The translations under genes and the position numbers were made by a program. DNA of 5,259 bases from the NCBI GenBank assembly GCA_012719015.1, contig JAAYBE010000168.1:1-5259 (forward strand), written 5' to 3'. Positions 1 to 5,187 of the stretch are shown piece after piece (position 1 is the stretch's first letter; the number at the start of each line of letters is the position of its first letter). The stretch is from Actinomycetota bacterium (GTDB lineage: Bacteria; Actinomycetota; Thermoleophilia; UBA2241). The notes beneath the pieces are model-generated. The model made no database searches. It was not told where the DNA came from and was given only the letters and a program-made list of their open reading frames with translations.

Positions 1-674
1 GCGAGTTCAAGGCCGTCCAGCTCGGCGGCCCCTCCGGCGGCTGCGTGCCGGCCAGCCTGCTCGACACGCCGGTCGACTACGAGTCGCTGGCCGCGACCGG
101 CGCCATCGTCGGCTCCGGCGGCATGGTGGTCGCCGACGACACCACCTGTATGGTCGACCTCGCCAAGTACTTCCTGCAGTTCACCCAGAAGGAGAGCTGC
201 GGCAAGTGCGTCCCCTGCCGCCTCGGCACCAAGCGCATGCTCGAGATCCTCGAGCGCATCACGGCCGGCGAGGGGAGGGAGGGCGACGTCGAGCGTCTCG
301 AGAGCATGGCCCTCAACATCAAACGGACGAGTCTCTGCGGGCTGGGCCAGACGGCCCCCAACCCCGTGCTCACGACGATCAGGTACTTCCGCGACGAGTA
401 CGAGGCGCACGTCCGCGAGAAGCGCTGCCCGGCGGGCAAGTGCGAAGCACTGATCGCCTACGCGATCGACCCGGACGCCTGCACCGGCTGCATGCTCTGC
501 GCCAAGAAGTGCCCCACCGCCTGCATCAGCGGCGAGAAGAAGCAGCCGCACGTGATCGACACCGCCGAGTGCATCAAGTGCGACACCTGCCGCCAGGTCT
601 GCAAGTTCGACGCCGTCAGGGTCGCCAGCGGCCCCGAGGAGATCGCCGCGGCGATCCGCGCACAGCACCACTGA
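1..674 (+). CDS. NuoF/HndC/HydB-type NAD(P)H-linked oxidoreductase subunit with C-terminal 2[4Fe-4S] ferredoxin domain (3' part, 5' end outside window)
   Basis: The reading frame is open from base 3 and ends at TGA 672-674. About 223 C-terminal residues are visible; the FMN/NADH-binding half lies upstream. The start shows the GGPSGG motif of the NuoF 51-kDa family (bases 24-41), then the SLBB region. Next is the SCGKCVPCR motif, with Cys codons at 198, 207 and 216 and a fourth Cys in LCGLGQ at 336; these ligate the N3-type [4Fe-4S] cluster. After a CPAGKC linker comes a ferredoxin domain with two CxxCxxCxxxC motifs (first from base 480, second around 570-603). Plain complex I NuoF lacks this extra domain. 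It is typical of HndC/HydB of NAD(P)-linked [FeFe] hydrogenases and of the beta subunits of NAD-dependent formate dehydrogenases. In such complexes this cytoplasmic subunit passes electrons between NAD(P)H, FMN and iron-sulfur clusters, sometimes by flavin-based bifurcation. The catalytic partner is not in the window, so hydrogenase and formate dehydrogenase cannot be told apart. It appears to be the last gene of its unit, because a strong hairpin follows. Confidence 0.93.
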   Translation, partial: EFKAVQLGGPSGGCVPASLLDTPVDYESLAATGAIVGSGGMVVADDTTCMVDLAKYFLQFTQKESCGKCVPCRLGTKRMLEILERITAGEGREGDVERLESMALNIKRTSLCGLGQTAPNPVLTTIRYFRDEYEAHVREKRCPAGKCEALIAYAIDPDACTGCMLCAKKCPTACISGEKKQPHVIDTAECIKCDTCRQVCKFDAVRVASGPEEIAAAIRAQHH

Positions 675-694
675 GAGCCGGAGCGGTCACCGCA

Positions 695-735
695 GGAGGG
701 GCCGGGGACGGCGCAGCAGCCGCCCCGGCCCCTCC
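695..735 (+). terminator. GC-rich hairpin after the NuoF-like gene
   Basis: Arms 695-707 (GGAGGGGCCGGGG) and 723-735 pair perfectly over 13 bp. Past a single bulged A at 708 the stem continues with 709-712 against 719-722, leaving a six-base loop at 713-718. It begins 20 bases after the stop codon. No run of T follows, as is common for intrinsic terminator-like hairpins in high-GC Actinomycetota. It could instead stabilise the mRNA 3' end. A competing pairing, 675-683 (GAGCCGGAG) with 732-740, uses part of the same 3' arm. Confidence 0.72.
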
Positions 736-891
736 GGCTCGTCCTTGAGCGGCGCCGTCCTCCACCGTCCCGTCACCTCCCTTTGCCGGCCCCGGTCGGC
801 GACCGCTGCGGACGACCACGGTCCGGGACATCCGTGCGCCCGTGGCGCTCGATCCGTGCGTGTCGTCGGAAGCGGCACGGGACTCGACTGT

Positions 892-956
892 GGTTTGCCG
901 AAAACAACATTTTGTCCGCGACTCTTGACATTTTCCGACACGAGGTTTCGAAATAA
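892..956 (+). promoter_or_regulatory. Candidate promoter and Lrp-type operator region
   Basis: A perfect -35-like TTGACA lies at 925-930. The best -10 positions, 17-18 bases downstream (948-954, TCGAAAT), match the consensus poorly, so a weak or activator-dependent promoter is likely. Around it are two related dyads: GGTTT-gc-CGAAA at 892-903 and GGTTTCGAAA at 944-953, the latter containing the palindrome TTTCGAAA. Their starts are 52 bases apart, close to five helical turns. A further imperfect dyad, CGAAAAcaacaTTTTG, spans 899-914. Lrp/AsnC proteins often bind AT-rich dyads on one face of the helix and control their own gene. Autoregulation of the gene at 992 is therefore plausible but inferred. 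Confidence 0.5.
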
Positions 957-977
957 CGCGTCAGCGGAGAGCGGACC

Positions 978-983
978 AGGGGA
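978..983 (+). promoter_or_regulatory. Ribosome binding site of the Lrp-type gene
   Basis: AGGGGA sits 8 bases before the GTG at 992. It supports this GTG as the start, even though no ATG is nearby. Confidence 0.65.
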
Positions 984-991
984 TCGCTGCA

Positions 992-1483
992 GTGTCATTC
1001 ACCCTCGACGCGATCGACAGGCGCATCGTCTCCCTCCTGATCGAGGACGGCCGCATGTCGTCCGCGGAGATGACGCGTCGCATCGGGCATGTGTCCGAAC
1101 GCACGGTGCGCTACCGGGTCGATCGGCTCATCAACAGCGGCGTCATCCGCGTCGGCGCGGTCGTCATGCCGCAGGCGGTGGGATTCACGGTGGTCGGCGA
1201 CGTCTTCGTGGACGTCGCCCCCGGCAAGCTCGAGGGCGTCGCGGCGCAACTGGTCGGGCTTCCCACCGTGAGCTACGTGGCCGGCTCGGTCGGAGAGAAC
1301 GACCTCAGCGTGCAGGTGTACGCGCGGGACACCGAGGAGCTCCTGCAATTCGTCAATGAGGTCGTCGGCAACGTACCCGGGGTGACGCGGACCAAGCTCG
1401 CGATGGTGCCGTGGAAGCTGAAGGACGTCTATGAGTGGCAGGTTCCTTCGGAAACCGCGGAAGAAAGGAGGGCCACGGACTGA
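992..1483 (+). CDS. Lrp/AsnC-family (feast/famine) transcriptional regulator
   Basis: This 163-residue protein has the usual length for the family. Residues 5-55 form the N-terminal winged helix-turn-helix: LDAIDRRIVSLLIEDGRMS leads in, the recognition helix is around VSERTVRYRVDRLINSG (34-50), and GVIR closes the wing. Residues about 66-150 form the ligand-binding RAM/AsnC domain, with the diagnostic GENDLSVQVYARD (101-113) and VPGVTRTK (128-135). These proteins assemble as dimers and octamers and respond to amino acids or other small nitrogenous molecules. The GTG start is backed by AGGGGA 8 bases upstream. The permease gene follows on the same strand after 87 bases with no hairpin between, so the two are probably cotranscribed and the regulator may sense the permease substrate. 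The tail after residue 152 (SETAEERRATD) is charged and likely flexible. Family assignment is firm; the effector is unknown. Confidence 0.93.
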   Translation: MSFTLDAIDRRIVSLLIEDGRMSSAEMTRRIGHVSERTVRYRVDRLINSGVIRVGAVVMPQAVGFTVVGDVFVDVAPGKLEGVAAQLVGLPTVSYVAGSVGENDLSVQVYARDTEELLQFVNEVVGNVPGVTRTKLAMVPWKLKDVYEWQVPSETAEERRATD

Positions 1484-1559
1484 TCTGCGCGTTCGTCCGT
1501 TCGTAAGAAGAGCCGAGCTTCGTCGTCGCCCGGAGTGACGGGGGGAGCCCGGAGTCAGC

Positions 1560-1566
1560 AAGGGGG
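1560..1566 (+). promoter_or_regulatory. Ribosome binding site that sets the permease start
   Basis: AAGGGGG ends 4 bases before GTG 1571. The in-frame GTG at 1535 has no comparable purine tract before it and would add a 12-residue Gly/Gln-rich leader not typical of APC permeases. An ATG at 1569 is out of frame. Confidence 0.7.
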
Positions 1567-1570
1567 ACAT

Positions 1571-3178
1571 GTGGCTGAAGAACTAGCCTTCGCCCGCAAG
1601 GCCAGCGGCCTCGTCCGCGGACTGTCCATGTGGGACGCCTTCGGGGTCGGCTTCATGAACCAGGGGCTCACGCCCAGCATCGTCGTCATGACCAGTCTCG
1701 GTGTCGGTGTGTACACCGGCGGGAACATGATCATCGCCGTTGTACTCTCCGTCATCCTGGCCGGTATCGGCATGCCGATCGTCTGGGGTGTGCTCGGCGG
1801 TTCCATGCCGCGCTCCGGCGGCGAGTACATCTACAACACCCGCATCCTCCACCCGATCATCGGCATCGCCGAGAGCTTCGGCAATGCCTTCGTGTGGATC
1901 ATGTGGATCTACGTCCTGGCGCCATGGGTGGCCGATCCCGGGTTCACCATGCTGGCGTCGTTCACGGGATGGCAGTCGTTGGCCGACTGGGCCACCCAGC
2001 CCTACGCGACGTTCATCCTGGCCAGTATCGCGAACGTCGTCGCCTTCTGCTTCGTGGTGTTCGGCATCAAGATCTTCGCCCGCGTGCAGAAGGTCATCAT
2101 GACCATCGGCATCGGCGGCTGCGCCATACTGTGCGTGGTGCTGAGCGTCAAGGCCGGCGGCTTCCAGGAAGCCTGGAACTCCATGGCGGCGCAACACGGC
2201 TCGCTCGACTACACGAGCTTCATAGCTGCGGTGGAGAAGTACGCCGGCGAGGCCATGCCGACCACGTGGAACTGGTTCGACAGCCTGGGCGTCATGGTGG
2301 CCGCTTCGTGGGCCTTCGCGTACGCCTACTGCATGGCGTTCATCGCCGGCGAGGTCAAGCGCCCCGACAAGACCATCATCCTCGCCAACCTCTTCGCGGT
2401 GGTCGTGCCGGGCATCTTCTGCCTGTGGACGGCGATCGCCCTGTACCAGGTCGACTTCAACTTCCTCTCGGCCGCTTTCTACGCCGACAACCTGGAGAAC
2501 TACGCCTGGACGATCGAAGGGTACAAGCTGCCGTTCTCGTCCAACTACGTCGGCCTCGGCTTCATCATGGCGCCGTACAAGCTGTTGGGCATCATTTACG
2601 CCCTCTCGTACATGGCGTTCGCGCTCTGGTGGGTCGCCCTCTCGTATCTGGCCTTCCCGCGCATCATCTTCGCCTGGGGCATGGACCGCATGGGTCCTAA
2701 GTGGTTCACGGACATCAACCCGCGGTTCGCCAGCCCGGTCAAGAACCACATCCTCTGCCTCATCCTCGGCGAGATCGGGATCGCCCTGTACGTCTTCTGG
2801 ACGAACAGCCCGCTCCAGGGCCTGGCCGTCACCGGCCTCGAGGTGGTCACCGTGTTCGGCGTCACCGCCATCGCGGCGCTGGTCTTCCCCTACCGCAAGC
2901 GGGCGCGCGGCGTCTGGGAGTCGTCTCCCTATCGCAACTGGAGGCTCTTCGGCATCCCGGTGGTGACGCTCGGCGCCATCGTCGACCTCATCTACCTCGG
3001 GATCCTGTTCGTCTTCTTCTTCGTGATGCCTGACCTGCGCGACTTCACCACCACAGGCGTCGTGTTCTTCGCCTGCATCTGGCTGGCGGGGATCGTCTGG
3101 TACTTCATCTGGAAGCAGCGCAGCAAGACCGTGGGCGTCGACGTCTCGATGACCTACGGGGAGTTGCCGCCGGAGTGA
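1571..3178 (+). CDS. APC-superfamily amino acid/amine permease
   Basis: From GTG 1571 the protein has 535 residues. This is somewhat longer than a typical APC carrier of about 450-500. It is an inner-membrane secondary transporter with roughly 12 hydrophobic segments. Family signs: a cytoplasmic N-terminus ending FARKASGLVRGLSMWDAF before TM1; GGSMPRSGGEYIYNTR (76-91) after TM2, matching the family's G.xxPraGGeYvY; GEVKRPDK (260-267) after TM6, matching the E.knP.r signature; and PRIIFAWGMDRMGPKWF (363-379) with a following SP, matching the R.xfamaRDg.lP loop after TM8. A polar loop around residues 195-235 (GGFQEAWNSM to AMPTTWNW) precedes TM6. The TM1 core reads GVGFMNQGLTPS rather than the common GxGIG type. 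The last hydrophobic segment ends in KQRSK, followed by a short tail. The adjacent Lrp-type gene suggests an amino acid or related amine as substrate; the sequence does not say which one, nor the coupling ion. Confidence 0.9.
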   Translation: MAEELAFARKASGLVRGLSMWDAFGVGFMNQGLTPSIVVMTSLGVGVYTGGNMIIAVVLSVILAGIGMPIVWGVLGGSMPRSGGEYIYNTRILHPIIGIAESFGNAFVWIMWIYVLAPWVADPGFTMLASFTGWQSLADWATQPYATFILASIANVVAFCFVVFGIKIFARVQKVIMTIGIGGCAILCVVLSVKAGGFQEAWNSMAAQHGSLDYTSFIAAVEKYAGEAMPTTWNWFDSLGVMVAASWAFAYAYCMAFIAGEVKRPDKTIILANLFAVVVPGIFCLWTAIALYQVDFNFLSAAFYADNLENYAWTIEGYKLPFSSNYVGLGFIMAPYKLLGIIYALSYMAFALWWVALSYLAFPRIIFAWGMDRMGPKWFTDINPRFASPVKNHILCLILGEIGIALYVFWTNSPLQGLAVTGLEVVTVFGVTAIAALVFPYRKRARGVWESSPYRNWRLFGIPVVTLGAIVDLIYLGILFVFFFVMPDLRDFTTTGVVFFACIWLAGIVWYFIWKQRSKTVGVDVSMTYGELPPE

Positions 3179-3190
3179 TTCGCTAGTACC

Positions 3191-3226
3191 GTGGGGGGGT
3201 GGGGACGTTGGTCCCCACCCCCCCAC
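3191..3226 (+). terminator. Perfect 16-bp hairpin between permease and phosphoesterase genes
   Basis: Arms 3191-3206 (GTGGGGGGGTGGGGAC) and 3211-3226 are exact inverse complements around a GTTG loop. The hairpin begins 12 bases after the permease stop. It is followed by TGGCTTT, not a real T-tract. It could terminate the regulator-permease transcript, or act as a processing or stability element that lowers downstream expression. Only 19 bases separate it from the next start codon, so there is no room for a full promoter after it. Confidence 0.75.
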
Positions 3227-3234
3227 TGGCTTTC

Positions 3235-3238
3235 GGAG
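3235..3238 (+). promoter_or_regulatory. Ribosome binding site that sets the phosphoesterase start
   Basis: GGAG lies 7 bases before ATG 3246 but only 1 base before the in-frame GTG 3240. The ATG is therefore the likely start. The element lies outside the hairpin at 3191-3226, so that hairpin does not mask it. Confidence 0.65.
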
Positions 3239-3245
3239 TGTGCAG

Positions 3246-4178
3246 ATGATCAAGCTGTTCTTCGTCACCGACATCCACGGCTCGAACGTGTGTTACCGCA
3301 AGTTCCTGAACGCGCTCCCCATCTACGGAGCCGACGTCGCCATCCTGCTCGGCGACCTCACCGGCAAGGTCCTGGTGCCTCTGGTCGAGAAGGGCGGCGA
3401 CCAGTGGGAGTGCACCCTGATGGGGCAGCACCGCGAGATCGGCAGTCAGGAGGAGCTCGCGGCGATCAAGAAGACGATCGAGAACGCGGGCTACTACTGG
3501 GTCCACCAGACGCGCGACGAGTTCGACGCGACCCGCAGCGATCCGGAGAAGGTCGACGCCCTGTTCAAGGGTCTCGTCTTCCAGCGCGTGCAGGAGTGGC
3601 TCGACCTGGCCGACGAGCGCCTCGCCGGCAAGCCCTTCCAGATGTACATGGCGCCGGGCAACGACGACTGGTTCGTGATCGACGAGATGATCGACGACGC
3701 CAAGCTCGTGCATCCGTGCGACGGGCGTGTGGTGGACATCGACGGTCACGAGATGATCACCTCGTCCTACGCCAACCCGACCCCATGGCAGACGCCGCGC
3801 GAGCTGAGCGAGGAGGATCTCGAGGTCAAGCTGCGCGAGCTGTGCGCCATGGTCAAGAACCACGCCACGGCGATCTACAACTTCCATGTGCCGCCGTACG
3901 GGTATTCTCTCGACCTGTGCCCCAAGCTCGACGAGAACCTCACGATGTCCGCCGAGGAGAAGATCCACGCCGGCAGTATCGGCGCCAAGCGGGTCATCGA
4001 GGAGAACCAGCCGCTGCTGGGTCTCCACGGCCACATCCATGAGTCCCGCGGCGCCCAGAAGGCCGGCCGCACGCTGCTCATCAACCCGGGCAGCGAGTAC
4101 TCGGAGGGGATCCTCAAGGGCGTCATCATCATGCTCGACAAGAAGAAGATCAAGGACTACGTCTTCACCTCCGGGTGA
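3246..4178 (+). CDS. Calcineurin-like metallophosphoesterase
   Basis: From ATG 3246 this is a 310-residue soluble protein with no signal peptide or membrane segment. The metal-binding motifs of the family occur in order: TDIHGS (D9, H11), GDLTGK (G36, D37), GNDD (G138, N139, D140), NFHVPP (H214) and LHGHIHES (H263, H265). The end NPGSEYSEG (280-288) is typical of compact bacterial and archaeal members. Such enzymes use two divalent metal ions to hydrolyse phosphomono- or phosphodiesters. Two things are odd. The third motif reads GNDD where GNHE/GNHD is usual, so the catalytic His position is an Asp. About 100 residues also separate the second and third motifs (helical, charged, roughly 42-130), many more than in YfcE-type enzymes. 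Motifs for all the metal ligands are present, so it is probably active, but the substrate is unknown. The next gene starts 58 bases downstream on the same strand and is probably cotranscribed. Confidence 0.9.
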   Translation: MIKLFFVTDIHGSNVCYRKFLNALPIYGADVAILLGDLTGKVLVPLVEKGGDQWECTLMGQHREIGSQEELAAIKKTIENAGYYWVHQTRDEFDATRSDPEKVDALFKGLVFQRVQEWLDLADERLAGKPFQMYMAPGNDDWFVIDEMIDDAKLVHPCDGRVVDIDGHEMITSSYANPTPWQTPRELSEEDLEVKLRELCAMVKNHATAIYNFHVPPYGYSLDLCPKLDENLTMSAEEKIHAGSIGAKRVIEENQPLLGLHGHIHESRGAQKAGRTLLINPGSEYSEGILKGVIIMLDKKKIKDYVFTSG

Positions 4179-4180
4179 GC

Positions 4181-4209
4181 GGCGTCTGGTGAGGTATCAT
4201 CACGACGCC
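4181..4209 (+). other. Small interrupted dyad between the phosphoesterase and nucleotidyltransferase-like genes
   Basis: GGCGTC at 4181-4186 pairs with GACGCC at 4204-4209. After a two-base bulge, GTGA at 4189-4192 pairs with TCAC at 4200-4203 around a seven-base loop. It is far weaker than the other hairpins here and is unlikely to stop transcription. It might tune translation of the second gene. Confidence 0.3.
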
Positions 4210-4217
4210 CGACGTGG

Positions 4218-4226
4218 AAGGGGGAG
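4218..4226 (+). promoter_or_regulatory. Ribosome binding site of the nucleotidyltransferase-like gene
   Basis: AAGGGGGAG lies 10 bases before ATG 4237. It is strong in sequence and slightly far from the start. Confidence 0.6.
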
Positions 4227-4236
4227 ATAAGAAGAC

Positions 4237-5043
4237 ATGGGACAGTTCATCCTGCCGAAGGACATCCCGCTCGACCAGTACCCCAAGCCCGAGGTCTTCC
4301 TCGAGGAGGGGAAGCGGATCGCGGAGGCCGCGCAACAGCAGGGCATCGTGATGCGCGTCATGGGGCCGCTGGCGCTCCACTACTACTTCCCGGACGACAT
4401 CGACCTGTATGCCAAGCTCGAGCGGCTCGGCGAGCGGTATTTCACCGATATCGATTTCGCCACGTACAGCAAGAACCGCCGCGGCCTCGTCAAGTTCATG
4501 GAGTCCATGGGGTACGAGTGCGACCTGCAGACCATGGCGATGACCGGGACCACCCGGCACATCTACTTCGGCGGCGCTGTCCCGATGATCGATGTGTTCA
4601 TCGACAAGCTCGACTACTGCCACGAAGTCAGCTACGTCGGACGTCTGGAGCTCGACCCCTGGAGCGTCTCGCTCGCCGACATCCTCCTGCAGAAGCTGCA
4701 GATCTGGGAGATCAACGACAAGGACCTCAAAGACATCGAGTACCTCTTCACCGTGGCCGCTTTCGGTGAGGACGACGAGAGGAAGGTCAACGTCGGCTAC
4801 GTCGCCCGTCGCCTGGCGGACGACTGGGGCTTCTGGTACACGGCGACCACCAACCTCGACCGTGTCAAGGACCACGTCGACGGTGTCGCGGTGCTCTCGG
4901 ACGAGCAGAAGGCCAAGATCAAGCAGGTGGCCGACCAGGTCAGGGCACGGATCGACCAGGAGCCCAAGTCGCGCAAGTGGGAGAGGCGCGCCAAGAAGGG
5001 CACCAAGAAGATCTGGTACAACACCGGGTTCTCCGACTGGTGA
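4237..5043 (+). CDS. AbiEii-like nucleotidyltransferase-fold protein, function unknown
   Basis: This is a 268-residue soluble protein. I recognise no named gene, but its plan resembles the nucleotidyltransferase superfamily of the AbiEii/DUF1814 type. RVMGPLALHYY (40-50) occupies the place of the helix-capping hG[GS] motif. YFTDIDFAT (68-76) supplies the Dx[D/E] pair D71 and D73. The strand MIDVFID (117-123) offers a third carboxylate, D119. Then VSLADILLQKLQIWEINDKDLKDIEYLF (about 144-171) matches the family's later segment, in which a Lys and an (R/K)D..D motif help bind the nucleotide. The usual Gly/Ser after the first Gly is Pro here (G43-P44). An insertion of about 17 residues (51-67) separates the two motifs. 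The C-terminus is strongly basic (KSRKWERRAKKGTKKIW, 244-260), suggesting contact with nucleic acid. AbiEii proteins are toxins partnered by AbiEi; no AbiEi-like gene is visible, and the neighbour is a phosphoesterase instead. The fold is likely; activity and role are open. Confidence 0.72.
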   Translation: MGQFILPKDIPLDQYPKPEVFLEEGKRIAEAAQQQGIVMRVMGPLALHYYFPDDIDLYAKLERLGERYFTDIDFATYSKNRRGLVKFMESMGYECDLQTMAMTGTTRHIYFGGAVPMIDVFIDKLDYCHEVSYVGRLELDPWSVSLADILLQKLQIWEINDKDLKDIEYLFTVAAFGEDDERKVNVGYVARRLADDWGFWYTATTNLDRVKDHVDGVAVLSDEQKAKIKQVADQVRARIDQEPKSRKWERRAKKGTKKIWYNTGFSDW

Positions 5044-5088
5044 GCGGCGGGGTGGCCCGGCGCAGTCGGGGCCGCCCGTGCAAGGATG

Positions 5089-5131
5089 ACGACGGGGGCC
5101 GGTGCGCCGTGGGCGCACCGGCCCCCGTCGT
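5089..5131 (+). terminator. Perfect 20-bp hairpin downstream of the nucleotidyltransferase-like gene
   Basis: Arms 5089-5108 and 5112-5131 are exact inverse complements with a three-base GTG loop. The hairpin starts 45 bases after the stop codon. No T-tract follows. By position it is the terminator of the two-gene unit ending at 5043. Confidence 0.8.
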
Positions 5132-5142
5132 ACGCCGCTCGG

Positions 5143-5183
5143 GACCGCGGTCGGCGGCGCGACCCGCGCCGCCGACCGCGGTC
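5143..5183 (-). terminator. Perfect 19-bp hairpin downstream of the minus-strand gene
   Basis: Arms 5143-5161 and 5165-5183 are exact inverse complements around a three-base ACC loop (+ strand). It lies 4 bases beyond the stop of the minus-strand frame ending at 5188, so it most likely terminates that gene. It can also form in the plus-strand transcript as a second barrier. Confidence 0.72.
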
Positions 5184-5187
5184 GCCC

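Larger units (their letters stand above)
675..991. other. 317-base intergenic region before the Lrp-type gene
   Basis: The first third holds the hairpin described for 695-735. The middle, about 741-890, is GC-rich and shows no credible gene. It has only short dyads: 793-797 with 801-805 (5 bp, 3-base loop), and CCACGG at 816-821 with CCGTGG at 840-845. From about 891 to 957 the composition turns sharply AT-rich, which marks the control region of the downstream regulator. No tRNA-like cloverleaf or riboswitch was recognised. Confidence 0.7.

Noticed and set aside
745..1359. Plus-strand open frame covering the intergenic region and overlapping the Lrp-type gene
   Set aside because: Arg/Gly/His-rich translation with no motif. 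It overlaps a firmly identified gene in another frame and covers the promoter region.
1490..1504. CGTTCGT direct repeat (1490-1496 and 1498-1504) between regulator and permease
   Set aside because: Short, GC-rich and isolated; a chance occurrence is likely and no promoter boxes accompany it.
1535..1570. Upstream GTG start for the permease
   Set aside because: No good ribosome binding site precedes it, while GTG 1571 has AAGGGGG directly upstream.
3191..3206. Possible G-quadruplex in the G7-T-G4 tract
   Set aside because: Only three G-runs of three or more are available on one strand, and the perfect complementary arm makes a duplex hairpin much more likely.
1583..3274. Long minus-strand open frame opposite the permease
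   Set aside because: It is extremely rich in Asp, Glu, Arg, His and Val with no recognisable domain. It mirrors the codon bias of the permease, and its start would lie beyond the 16-bp hairpin. It is a GC-rich shadow frame.
3183..4040. Minus-strand open frame opposite the phosphoesterase
   Set aside because: Low-complexity Leu/Val/Asp/His composition, no motif, and it runs through the hairpin. The plus strand has clear catalytic motifs.
4165..5118. Minus-strand open frame opposite the nucleotidyltransferase-like gene
   Set aside because: Biased composition with no domain, and it begins inside the 5089-5131 hairpin.
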